DNA of 64,000 nt, taken from contig JAPKEJ010000003.1 in the NCBI GenBank assembly GCA_028822155.1, forward strand, positions 1-64,000, read 5' to 3'. This DNA comes from Porticoccaceae bacterium (GTDB lineage: Bacteria > Pseudomonadota > Gammaproteobacteria > Pseudomonadales > Porticoccaceae). A program made the translations under genes and the position numbers. The notes under the pieces were generated by a model. It was not told the DNA's origin. It worked only from the letters and a program-made list of their open reading frames with translations, and searched no databases. Shown here one piece after another: positions 41,401 to 50,461 of this stretch (position 1 is its first letter; every line of letters begins with the position of its first letter).

Positions 41401-42342
41401 ATGCCATTAGAATCCGTAACCGCCGAAATTTTGGCCCTGATGGCCGAATCTGGCGCCCCAGCGTTTAATGAACTGCCGGTGACTGAGGGTCGTGCAATTT
41501 ATACCGAGTCCCAATCTGTGCCACCTACGGTTGAGGTGTACAGTGTTGAGGATGCTGTTGTGGATGGCCCCGTCGGAGGGATTCCCGTGCGTATTTACCG
41601 ACCCCATGCCGAGCCAGCGCCAGTGCATATGCATTTACATGGCGGTGGCTGGGTATTAGGCAATCTTGTTACCCATGATGCCGACTGCCGCGAGATCTGT
41701 GTTGCCGCTGATTGCATTGTTGTGGCTGTAGATTATCGTCTTGCGCCAGAACATCCTTTCCCCGCAGCACCTGAAGACTGTTATGCAGTGGCTTGCTGGG
41801 CCTCAGCCCTAGATACGGAGTTGGGGGGCAAACCTGGTCCTATAAGTATTGGTGGTGATTCGGCTGGTGGCAATTTGGCGGCGGTAGTGGCGATGATGGC
41901 GCGGGACCGCAATGGGCCTGAATTTGCTCTGCAACTGCTGCTCTATCCGATTACCGAACCCAGCATGAATAGTGTTTCTTACCAAGAGAATGCTGAGGGG
42001 TATCTATTAACGAAAACTATGATGACCTGGTTTTGGGATCATTACTGCCCAGATATTGAGCAGCGCAATAACCCATTGGTCAGCCCATTATTGGCATCAG
42101 ATCTATCTGGCTTACCGCCAGCGCTGGTGATCACCGCTGAATTTGATCCGCTTAGAGATGAGGGCGAAGCTTATGCCGAGCGCATGCAAGCTGCGGGAGT
42201 TGAGGTTGAATTGCGCCGCTTTGATGGCCTTATTCATGCATTCTTCTCTATGGCTGGCGTAATTGGAGCTGCCCGTGAGGGCGTGAACTTAGTGGGTAGT
42301 GCATTGCGCAGGGCCCATGGTCTTGATGAGCCCCAACAATAG
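41401..42342 (+). CDS. Alpha/beta hydrolase, HSL-type esterase/lipase
   Basis: HLHGGGWVLG oxyanion hole, GGDSAGGNLAA nucleophile, DPLRDEGEAYAERM, HAFFSM. Confidence 0.93.
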   Translation: MPLESVTAEILALMAESGAPAFNELPVTEGRAIYTESQSVPPTVEVYSVEDAVVDGPVGGIPVRIYRPHAEPAPVHMHLHGGGWVLGNLVTHDADCREICVAADCIVVAVDYRLAPEHPFPAAPEDCYAVACWASALDTELGGKPGPISIGGDSAGGNLAAVVAMMARDRNGPEFALQLLLYPITEPSMNSVSYQENAEGYLLTKTMMTWFWDHYCPDIEQRNNPLVSPLLASDLSGLPPALVITAEFDPLRDEGEAYAERMQAAGVEVELRRFDGLIHAFFSMAGVIGAAREGVNLVGSALRRAHGLDEPQQ

Positions 42343-42345
42343 TTT

Positions 42346-42750
42346 CTAGACAGGCATTAATGGCAACCCGCGCAGGGACTTTATTTTCCACGCTAAGTTG
42401 ATACGCTCATATTCCAGTAAGTACTGAACATAAAATTCTACCCGATCTCCCTCGACGGGCAAACCGATACCCATCACATGAGTCTGTGCGGAGGCCCTGT
42501 CTTGCTCCAGAGAATTCACCATAAAGTTCGCAGCGTAATGGGCACTGTTGGCCATGCCGACAAATACGTCATTGAAAAATTCTCGCAGGGCGGGCTTCCC
42601 TTGAACGCTGGGATAACCAAGGTCGGTCATATCAAAAACCCCATCATCCGTAAAGCAACTGAGCAACAGCTCAATGTCAGTCATCCTGTCTAATGCCGTG
42701 AGATAGGTGCTCAGCCGGTCTTGGAGAGCCTGGCGGTCTTCGACGATCAT
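42346..42750 (-). CDS. SnoaL-like/NTF2-like protein
   Basis: RLSTYLTALDRMTDIELLLSCFTDDGVFDM... architecture. Confidence 0.82.
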   Translation of the reverse strand: MIVEDRQALQDRLSTYLTALDRMTDIELLLSCFTDDGVFDMTDLGYPSVQGKPALREFFNDVFVGMANSAHYAANFMVNSLEQDRASAQTHVMGIGLPVEGDRVEFYVQYLLEYERINLAWKIKSLRGLPLMPV

Positions 42751-42752
42751 GG

Positions 42753-43097
42753 TTACCTCATAAAGAAATCAGCGCGAGGCGTGCCCGTCTCATCATAGAC
42801 TGGCTCGCTATGGTCAATACTGTATTTGAGAATATCGGTGTCGAGAATCTCGTAGTTATAAAGTATCGCCAGCATATCGCTATAAAAGTGGCTGGCCAGA
42901 TGAGCCCGCAGATGCTCCACAGACTCCCAGTTTTCATGCACATAGATGCGGCCGGGCGTCGCTGGGTCAAGACTCCAGACATAGTGGCGGCAGCCTTTTT
43001 GTAATCTGGTATCCGCCATCAGTTGAGCGGTTTCCGGCAGTACTTTTATCGCATCTTCAGGCTTGAAGTTGACGGTTCCATTAATCAGTACAGTCAT
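42753..43097 (-). CDS. ABM-fold monooxygenase-like protein
   Basis: QKGCRHYVWSLDPATPGRIYVHENWESVEHLRAHLAS. Confidence 0.85.
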   Translation of the reverse strand: MTVLINGTVNFKPEDAIKVLPETAQLMADTRLQKGCRHYVWSLDPATPGRIYVHENWESVEHLRAHLASHFYSDMLAILYNYEILDTDILKYSIDHSEPVYDETGTPRADFFMR

Positions 43098-43120
43098 TGC
43101 AGTTCCTCCGGTAAACGAGA

Positions 43121-43534
43121 TTACTCACCGTACATAGAGTGGAATATACGCTCTTTAAAAAGCCACTGGCCATCGACTTTGATCAGCTGGTCATCGTATT
43201 GACCACGGGGCCGAATTTCTTCACCTTCTGATGTGGTGCCGACTTCGGCAGCGTAAGATCTCACCGTGGCGGTATTGCCATCGACTTGAATGCCACCCAC
43301 GGTAAAGGCCATAAAGATAAATGGAAACATAGACATCCCAGTCTGCCAGGCCGTGACAATATTTTCTTTGCCGCAGACATTTTCCATGCCGGGAATCACT
43401 GGAAGCTTCCAGCTGGCATCCTCCGCCCATGTTGAGGCCCACAGCGCCGTATCCCGCTGATTTACGGCGTCAGCGTAGATATCTAGTAGCTCACGGATGG
43501 CGAGACGATCTTCGATTGATCCAGAAAAAGGCAT
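43121..43534 (-). CDS. SnoaL-like/NTF2-like protein
   Basis: RLAIRELLDIYADAVNQRDTALWASTWAEDASWKLP. Confidence 0.85.
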   Translation of the reverse strand: MPFSGSIEDRLAIRELLDIYADAVNQRDTALWASTWAEDASWKLPVIPGMENVCGKENIVTAWQTGMSMFPFIFMAFTVGGIQVDGNTATVRSYAAEVGTTSEGEEIRPRGQYDDQLIKVDGQWLFKERIFHSMYGE

Positions 43535-43596
43535 AATAAGCTTCCTATTATTGAATTTATTGGGGAGAAATCACTATACATGACAGCGCCTCAAAA

Positions 43597-43614
43597 AAAC
43601 AATCTCAGTTGATT
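43597..43614. promoter_or_regulatory. Candidate operator site G (AAACAATCTCAGTTGATT)
   Basis: Arms AAACAA/TTGATT (one mismatch), divergent intergenic region. Confidence 0.5.
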
Positions 43615-43710
43615 TTTTATTGTTAAAGGGGTACCTTAAAGCTTGAGTTTTTAAGGTCGAATCAGCACGTTATCGACATCCATCTAATTAGAATGAAAAT
43701 GGGAATAATC

Positions 43711-44721
43711 ATGTCAATCAACTACAAGCAATACTATCTCCATCAGCGCCCTGTCGGCGCTGCCACCGACAATGACGTTAAGGTTCGCAACGTCGAGGTT
43801 GATGACTTGGCTGATGGACAGATACTGATTAAAAATGAGTACTTCTCACTAGATCCAGCTATTCGTGGTTGGATGAGCGACGAGCCCAGCTATATGCCGC
43901 CGATAGACATTGGTGATGTTATTCGTAGCTCAACCGTGGGCACCGTTATCGAGAGTACCCATGAGGATTTTGCAGTGGGAGATGAGGTCTACGGCCTTAA
44001 TGGCTGGGAAGAGTACAGCCTGTCTGACGGGTACTTTATTACCAAGGTGCCGAAAGATAACCAATTCCCGCTGCACTACTATCTAAGTGCCTTTGGTGCT
44101 GTGGGTCTCACGGCTTACTTTGGTATTAAAGATGCTGCGCAGCTCAAAGCAGGGGATACATTGCTAATGAGTGCTGCCGCTGGTGCGGTGGGATCACTGG
44201 GTGGTCAGTTGGCAAAAAACATGGGCTGTCGCGTGGTTGGTCTGGCGGGTACAGATGATAAATGTCAGTGGTTGAAAGATGATCTGGGCTTTGATGCGGT
44301 GATCAATTACAAAACTGAGTCTGGTAACCTCAATGCGGCCATTGCTGCGGCTTGTCCTGAGGGCGTTGATGTCTACTTTGATAATGTGGGCGGCGAAATT
44401 CTCGATGCGGCACTACTGAATATCAATAGCAATGCGCGCATTGTTTTCTGTGGTTCTATCTCTACCTATAACGCATCAGAGCCCGTTCCCGGCCCCTATA
44501 ACTGGTGGCAGGTGTTGGCTAAAAGCGCCACAGTAAAAGGCTTCTTAATAAGCAATTACCTTGACCAGTTTGAGGCGGGTGCCAGTGCTATTGCCGAGTT
44601 GTTAACCGAAGACAAAATTCAGTTTAAGTATCAAATTGTCGATGGTTTTGACAACACATTGTCGGCCTTCCATAAGCTCTTTGATGGCAGTAACACAGGC
44701 AAATTAATGCTTAAGGTGTAG
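43711..44721 (+). CDS. NADP-dependent MDR-family oxidoreductase
   Basis: SAAAGAVGSLGGQLAKNMGC, FDNVGGEILDAAL; start chosen at MSINYKQYYL. Confidence 0.9.
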   Translation: MSINYKQYYLHQRPVGAATDNDVKVRNVEVDDLADGQILIKNEYFSLDPAIRGWMSDEPSYMPPIDIGDVIRSSTVGTVIESTHEDFAVGDEVYGLNGWEEYSLSDGYFITKVPKDNQFPLHYYLSAFGAVGLTAYFGIKDAAQLKAGDTLLMSAAAGAVGSLGGQLAKNMGCRVVGLAGTDDKCQWLKDDLGFDAVINYKTESGNLNAAIAAACPEGVDVYFDNVGGEILDAALLNINSNARIVFCGSISTYNASEPVPGPYNWWQVLAKSATVKGFLISNYLDQFEAGASAIAELLTEDKIQFKYQIVDGFDNTLSAFHKLFDGSNTGKLMLKV

Positions 44722-44725
44722 GTCT

Positions 44726-45493
44726 ATGGCAGAGCAAAAGCTATTGGGCAAGCGCGCCATCGTCACCGGTGGTGCTACTGGTATTGGCTATGGTATTGCT
44801 CTGCGATTTATCGCTGAGGGTGCGACGGTCATTATCACTGATATCGACACACCAGGCGGGGCCGACGCTGCCCAGAGACTAGGGCCAAACTGTGAGTTTG
44901 TGCATCAGGATGTGTCAGTGCCAGCGGACTGGGATAATGTCTTTGCTGTTGCTGCGGATAAATTTTCCGGTCTGGATATTATGGTCAATGTTGCCGGTGT
45001 GACATTGATGGGCACCATTGAAGAGATAGATGTCGAGACCTGGGATAAAACAATGGCTATCAATTTGCGCAGCTGCTTTCTTGGCTGTCAGGGTGCCATC
45101 AAGCTAATGAAGGCCGATGGTGGTGGTTCGATTATCAATATGGCTTCTGTCTCTTCCTTTAAAGCTCAGTCTGAACTGGTTGCCTACAATGCGTCCAAGG
45201 CAGGGGTGGATATGATGACCAAATCTGTCGCCTTGCACTGTGCTCGCAGTGGCTATGGCATCAATGTTAATTCGATCAATCCCGGTGTTATCCAGACCGA
45301 TATGCTAAAAAAGGTCATGAGTCAGGTGGAGGATGGGGAAGCACTGATGGATAGTTACAGAGCCATGCACCCCATTGGTCGTATTGGTGAGCCGGAGGAT
45401 GTGGCGGCTATGGCAGTTTATCTGGCCAGTGAAGAGGCCTCATTTGTGACTGGCTCCGCGTTTACTGTGGATGGTGCGTTGGGTCTTAATTAA
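44726..45493 (+). CDS. SDR family oxidoreductase
   Basis: TGGATGIG, YNASKAG, INPGVIQTDM. Confidence 0.93.
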   Translation: MAEQKLLGKRAIVTGGATGIGYGIALRFIAEGATVIITDIDTPGGADAAQRLGPNCEFVHQDVSVPADWDNVFAVAADKFSGLDIMVNVAGVTLMGTIEEIDVETWDKTMAINLRSCFLGCQGAIKLMKADGGGSIINMASVSSFKAQSELVAYNASKAGVDMMTKSVALHCARSGYGINVNSINPGVIQTDMLKKVMSQVEDGEALMDSYRAMHPIGRIGEPEDVAAMAVYLASEEASFVTGSAFTVDGALGLN

Positions 45494-45515
45494 AGATAAA
45501 TGATAGGGGTAGGCG

Positions 45516-45929
45516 ATGACGGAAGGGTTAAGAGAGGGCGGCTGTCTGTGCGGTCAGGTTCGTTACAAGGTGCTGGCAAAACCCGTTGAAACCGTAGTTT
45601 GTCACTGTCTTAATTGTCAAAAACAGGCCGGTTCAGCATTTTCTGTGGTGGCTTTTTTCCCTCGTGATAGTCTGCAAGTAACGGGTAAATTGCAAACCTA
45701 TGAGGATCTAGGGACCAGTGGTCAAACCGTTTTTCGCCGCTTCTGCGGCACCTGCGGATCGCCGGTTATTACCGATACCGAGAATGCGCCGGATATGGGC
45801 TTAATCTTTATTAAAGCTGGCACTCTGGATGAAGTAGATGATCTGCAGCCTTCTGTTCATGTCTGGACCGAGAGAAAGCACTGCTGGTTAACCTTGGCTG
45901 AGGACCAGATTCAGCTTGAGCGGGAGTAG
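45516..45929 (+). CDS. GFA-family (CENP-V/GFA domain) zinc protein
   Basis: GGCLCGQVRYKV, CHCLNCQKQAGSAFSV, FCGTCGSPV. Confidence 0.9.
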   Translation: MTEGLREGGCLCGQVRYKVLAKPVETVVCHCLNCQKQAGSAFSVVAFFPRDSLQVTGKLQTYEDLGTSGQTVFRRFCGTCGSPVITDTENAPDMGLIFIKAGTLDEVDDLQPSVHVWTERKHCWLTLAEDQIQLERE

Positions 45930-46013
45930 TAGGGTCTTTTTGCCATTCTGTCTTTCTGCCACCCTGTGATACTGATGGAGCGCAGCGACTGAAGAACCTG
46001 CTGGCTTGTCCTA

Positions 46014-46040
46014 GAGATACTTCGCTTTGCTCAGCATGAC
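46014..46040. repeat. Possible dispersed intergenic repeat (GAGATACTTCGCTTTGCTCAGCATGAC)
   Basis: Resembles the common intergenic GTCAT(C/G)CTGAGCxxAGCGAAG(G/T)ATCTC type element; single copy seen in window. Confidence 0.4.
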
Positions 46041-46056
46041 AAAAAACCGCGTCATC

Positions 46057-47070
46057 CTATAAGTCGATTTTAACCAGCGCTTTACCCACAGTTTTACCAG
46101 ACATCAACTCACAAAAAGCAGTAGGCGTATTAGCGAACCCTTCTGTAATATTTTCTATCACGGTAATATCTCCCGCCCGAATCCAGTCCTCAAGCTGGGC
46201 CATGGCCGCTGGTACTTTTGCTTGATACGTGGGCAACAAAAAACCCTGCATGGTGAGCTGCCGTGACACCATTTCCCAAAGGTTGGTAATCGGGTTTGGG
46301 TTGTCGGTACGATTGTAATCGGAGATCATGCCGCAACCGACAATGCGCCCATAGACTTTCATGGCGGGGAGCATAGCGTTCAGCACTGGGCCTCCGACAT
46401 TATCAAAATAAATATCTGCACCCTCTGGTGCAATGGCTGTAACAGCGCCGGTAATATCATCTGTCTTGTAATTTATGGCAGCATCAAAACCAAATTCATC
46501 TACGATCAGCTGTGCTTTTTCATCGCTGCCAACAATGCCGATTACGGTGCAGCCACAGAGCTTGGCAATCTGTCCTGCCATGCTACCGGTGGCCCCTGCG
46601 GCGGCACTAACCACCACTGTCTGCCCCGCTTGAATCTGGCCTACTTCATGCAAGCCGATATAGGCTGTGGCACCCGCGCCGCCCAGTGCACCCACATAGT
46701 ACGAGATGGGTACGCCGACTTTTGGCCTTAGCTTTTCCAGTAATATGGCGTCGCTGTGGCAGATGGAATAGTCTTCCCATTGGTTGAGGGCAAAAACAAA
46801 ATCACCCTCAATAAAATCATTGTTGCGGGACTTTATAACCTGCCCCACCGACGGGCCGCGGATCACACCGCCTATGGGGATTGGCTCGAAGTAGTTGGCC
46901 TTGCCATCGACCCAGCCACGAATCGCGGGCTCCATGGAGAAGTACATATTGCGCAGTAGAAACTCGCCTTCGCCGGGCTCGGGAACAGGGCCTTCTGACA
47001 GGGCAAAGTTTTCTGGCTGAGCAGCGTCAGTGACATAAGAGGCGAGGACCACTTGGCGATTATTTTTCAT
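46057..47070 (-). CDS. NADP-dependent MDR-family oxidoreductase
   Basis: VSAAAGATGSMAGQIAKLCGC, YFDNVGGPVLNAML. Confidence 0.9.
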   Translation of the reverse strand: MKNNRQVVLASYVTDAAQPENFALSEGPVPEPGEGEFLLRNMYFSMEPAIRGWVDGKANYFEPIPIGGVIRGPSVGQVIKSRNNDFIEGDFVFALNQWEDYSICHSDAILLEKLRPKVGVPISYYVGALGGAGATAYIGLHEVGQIQAGQTVVVSAAAGATGSMAGQIAKLCGCTVIGIVGSDEKAQLIVDEFGFDAAINYKTDDITGAVTAIAPEGADIYFDNVGGPVLNAMLPAMKVYGRIVGCGMISDYNRTDNPNPITNLWEMVSRQLTMQGFLLPTYQAKVPAAMAQLEDWIRAGDITVIENITEGFANTPTAFCELMSGKTVGKALVKIDL

Positions 47071-47072
47071 AG

Positions 47073-47387
47073 TTAATCCAGCTCTATTTGTAGATTGCCG
47101 TTATCAGCCAGACTGACATCATAGGTTTTAAGTGGCACTCGAGTCAGCTCACCCAAGGGCTTGCCGGTGCGCAAGTCAAAGCGCACACCATGCAGTGGGC
47201 AGGCTAGAAAACAGTTTCTAATCCGGCCGCCGGTTAGTACTGCTCGCTGATGAGTGCACAGATTAGCCACGGCATAAAAGTCTCCATTAGCATTACAGAT
47301 AAGGATATTTTTCCCGTCCAGGGTGACAGCAACTGTTTGGCTGTTGGTGATATCGGTTGCGAGAATTAATGTATCTGTCGTTGCCAT
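47073..47387 (-). CDS. Rieske [2Fe-2S] ferredoxin-type protein
   Basis: CTHQRAVLTGGRIRNCFLACPLHGVRFDLRTG. Confidence 0.9.
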   Translation of the reverse strand: MATTDTLILATDITNSQTVAVTLDGKNILICNANGDFYAVANLCTHQRAVLTGGRIRNCFLACPLHGVRFDLRTGKPLGELTRVPLKTYDVSLADNGNLQIELD

Positions 47388-47464
47388 AGAAATCTCATGA
47401 ATTAAATTGTAGGCTTAAGAATAGCCGAGCCCAGGGGGAAGCTGGAACTCGGCAGTAAAAATCT

Positions 47465-48847
47465 TTAGGCATTGAGGTATTTGTCAATTGATTGGTGCAG
47501 ATGGCGAATACGGCTCTCTTGATAGCTTGCCAGGCTTACCGCCCCTTTTCTGGACGCGATCATGCCTTTCTGTACTGCGGCCATATTGCTATCGTCCTGA
47601 TCAAATACCGGGCCCAGGCCACCGATTTCTGGCGCCTCACTAAAGGCTTGATCTGGACGCAGGGTGTTTTTCATCGCGGGCTCTGGACGCTTGGTACCTT
47701 TGGGGTAGCGCATCAGAATCATGGTTTCGAAGATACAGCTATTGTGGTCGTCACCGTTAGGCAGAAAGCGATAGACAATATTACCGTGGTACCCAGTCCA
47801 TACCTGAGTATTGGGGAACAGCATATAAAGTATGGCGTCTTCCAGTTCTGACTTGGTGGCCTGATCTAGGGATTCGCCAATAATCTCACCAAACATTTCT
47901 CGGTTGGTCTCTGCCACATAGGTACGTGCAGTGAGGCCCTCGGGCATTTCATGGCCTTCGGCGCTATCGGTTGCCATACGGCCCGACAGCTCAAGAATGT
48001 CGCGCATGGTCTCAGCTTCAGTGACTTCAGGCATATGCGGGCTGGGCACACCCATAGGGGTGACAGAACGGCTGACATGATCGCCAAAGGTGTCGTACTG
48101 GGAGTTGGCATCACCGGTAAAGGTGAGGATTTCGCTATGGGTTTCTAATGTGTGGAATGATTCCATAAAGGCCTCAGCACCGACTTTCCAGTTGCATTGA
48201 ACCACGCGCTCAACATGGGCACCTTTGTAATAGTCGTGCAGTGGGAAGCGGGCGAAGTGCTCTGGCAGGGGGCTGAGGTAGTCTTCCAGAGACACGCAGT
48301 TTTCATCGAAGTTAATAAAGATAAAACCACCCCAGGTGCCGACTTTTACCTGCGGCAGGCTCATATCTTTTTGGTCTAAATGGCTAAAGTCCCATTTGCA
48401 GGGGATGCCTTTAAACTCACCGTTAATATCCCAGGTCGCACCGTGGAAGGGGCAGACAAATTCTTCGGCATGGCCATCGCAGTCGCGCAGTATGCGGCCG
48501 CGATGCAAGCAGGAATTGATAAAGGCTTTAAATTCATTTTCACCGGTGCGGGTAACAATAATTGACTGGTCGACGATCTCATAAATATGGTGGTCGCCCA
48601 CCTCAGGAATATCTTCTTCGCGACAGGTCATTTGCCAGACTTTGGGCCATAGCTTTTTCTTTTCTAGCTCGTGAAAATCACGGTCAATCCAGCGTCCTAC
48701 ACCTATGTCCTCGTCGCCCATGTAGGGGTTGGTGTTTTGGCGCAGGTAGGCTGGCACTTCAATAGTTTCGTCGTCAAGTAGATCCTGATAGCTCAGGCCT
48801 TCGCAGCGGGCTTCACCCTGCTGTTTTACTTTAATTAATTCAGACAT
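47465..48847 (-). CDS. Rieske non-heme iron oxygenase, alpha subunit
   Basis: CLHRGRI...CPFHGATW and EAFMESFHTLETH. Confidence 0.92.
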   Translation of the reverse strand: MSELIKVKQQGEARCEGLSYQDLLDDETIEVPAYLRQNTNPYMGDEDIGVGRWIDRDFHELEKKKLWPKVWQMTCREEDIPEVGDHHIYEIVDQSIIVTRTGENEFKAFINSCLHRGRILRDCDGHAEEFVCPFHGATWDINGEFKGIPCKWDFSHLDQKDMSLPQVKVGTWGGFIFINFDENCVSLEDYLSPLPEHFARFPLHDYYKGAHVERVVQCNWKVGAEAFMESFHTLETHSEILTFTGDANSQYDTFGDHVSRSVTPMGVPSPHMPEVTEAETMRDILELSGRMATDSAEGHEMPEGLTARTYVAETNREMFGEIIGESLDQATKSELEDAILYMLFPNTQVWTGYHGNIVYRFLPNGDDHNSCIFETMILMRYPKGTKRPEPAMKNTLRPDQAFSEAPEIGGLGPVFDQDDSNMAAVQKGMIASRKGAVSLASYQESRIRHLHQSIDKYLNA

Positions 48848-48874
48848 AGAATTTACTCCTGCTTATTGTTTTGA

Positions 48875-50017
48875 TTATTTTGTAATAATATTGACACCAC
48901 TGATACCCGGGGCACCATAGACATGGGTATAGCCAACTTTGGGCTCATTAGGCACCTGTCGAGCGCCACCTTCACCGCGCAATTGCACGCATACTTCGTA
49001 CACCTGACGCAGGCCAGAGGCCCCGACCGGTTCACCATTGGCTAAACAGCCGCCATCGGTATTAATGGGTAGGCGGCCATTGATGCCAGTGGCGCCTTCT
49101 CGGAGCAGTTTTTCCTGCTCGCCATGTTCGCAGAAACCATTTTCTGCCATATGCATAATTTCTGTGCCGCTGTCGGTATCCTGAAGCTGCATAACATCGA
49201 CATCTTCCGGGCCAATACCAGCCTGCTCAAAAGCAGCCTTAGAGGCGGTGACTGTTGGCGCATCGGCGACCTGCATTGCCTGAGAAGGGGCGAATACTTC
49301 GAAACTGCCGTAGTGGCGAGTGCGCACGGCGGCAGCTTTTAGAAATAAGGGGTTACTGCAGTACTGATGAGCTTTGTCGGCATTGCAAACAATCAGCGCC
49401 GCGCCACCTTCGGCAGGGCTGCAGAACATATATTTGCGCAAAGGATCGCTGACCATCATCGAGTTGGCAATCTCTTCATAGCTCAGGGCCTGCTGGCGCC
49501 AAGCGGTTGGTGTCAGTGAGCCATTAGTAAAGGCTTTTTCGGAAACGCGAATCAAGGCGTCTTCGGTAATACCGTGATCGTGCATATAGCGCTGGGTCTT
49601 AAGCGCAAAAAACTGGGTGGTGAGCATCAATCCGGTCTCTCCATACCAGTCATCCAAACCCCATTCTTTGGGTTGAGGATTAAAAGCGCCGCGGGGATGT
49701 TTGTCGAAACCAACCACAACGCCTACATCATACTCGCCGGATTTAATCGCACTGTAGGCGGCATGCAATGAACTGCCACCAGTGGCACAGCCATTCCAGA
49801 TGTTGGTAAACTGTAGGCCGGTAAGACCCAGCTCATTCACTAGCGAGTCGGCATTACCGCCGTCCTGACTGCCGCCATAGGCGAATTGCATATCCGCCCA
49901 AGAGAGGTCGGCATCGGCAAGAGCTGCGCGCACGGCGGAGGCTCCCTGCTGCATGCCAGACATGTCGGGGGAGCGACCAAAGCGATGGAGCCCTATACCT
50001 ATAATTGCTACATCCAT
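48875..50017 (-). CDS. Thiolase-like / lipid-transfer protein (SCP-x/Ltp type)
   Basis: IWNGCATGGSSLHAAYSAIKSGEYDVGVVVGFDKHPRG, GGCLANGEPVGASGLRQVYE. Confidence 0.87.
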   Translation of the reverse strand: MDVAIIGIGLHRFGRSPDMSGMQQGASAVRAALADADLSWADMQFAYGGSQDGGNADSLVNELGLTGLQFTNIWNGCATGGSSLHAAYSAIKSGEYDVGVVVGFDKHPRGAFNPQPKEWGLDDWYGETGLMLTTQFFALKTQRYMHDHGITEDALIRVSEKAFTNGSLTPTAWRQQALSYEEIANSMMVSDPLRKYMFCSPAEGGAALIVCNADKAHQYCSNPLFLKAAAVRTRHYGSFEVFAPSQAMQVADAPTVTASKAAFEQAGIGPEDVDVMQLQDTDSGTEIMHMAENGFCEHGEQEKLLREGATGINGRLPINTDGGCLANGEPVGASGLRQVYEVCVQLRGEGGARQVPNEPKVGYTHVYGAPGISGVNIITK

Positions 50018-50020
50018 AAT

Positions 50021-50452
50021 CTATGCTTTCCCTGCCGAACTAAAACTAAATGTCATTTTTTGATCGCCGTTTTCGTCAGTACGAAACGGAATAATATCCA
50101 GCTTCATGAGCATGCCAATCTCCAGTTGGTCCGGACTGTTGGCTTGCAGACGAGCTTCGACGCGCACGCCACCGGGCATTTCCACATAGCCAACGCCGTA
50201 GGGGCGAAATGTCTCTGGGGTTTCATCGCTGTGATAGGGCTGCTTGGGCATGAATGTCTGTATAGTCCAGGTCCACAATATGCCGTGATCACCCAGCTCC
50301 ACAATAGTGGTATCCCGCGATCCGCAGCTGCGACAGTCAGGCTGCGCAGGGAAAGCGGCTTCAGCACATTGGGTGCATCGGCTACCCAGTAACTGAGGCT
50401 TACTGCTAGGCCAGGTAAATAAGCCTTCGTGCAATGCAATTTGATTACTCAT
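50021..50452 (-). CDS. Zn-ribbon/OB-fold (DUF35-type) acyl-CoA-associated protein
   Basis: GSRCTQCAEAAFPAQPDCRSCGS zinc ribbon followed by OB-like region; adjacent to thiolase. Confidence 0.88.
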   Translation of the reverse strand: MSNQIALHEGLFTWPSSKPQLLGSRCTQCAEAAFPAQPDCRSCGSRDTTIVELGDHGILWTWTIQTFMPKQPYHSDETPETFRPYGVGYVEMPGGVRVEARLQANSPDQLEIGMLMKLDIIPFRTDENGDQKMTFSFSSAGKA

Positions 50453-50461
50453 AAATCGACT

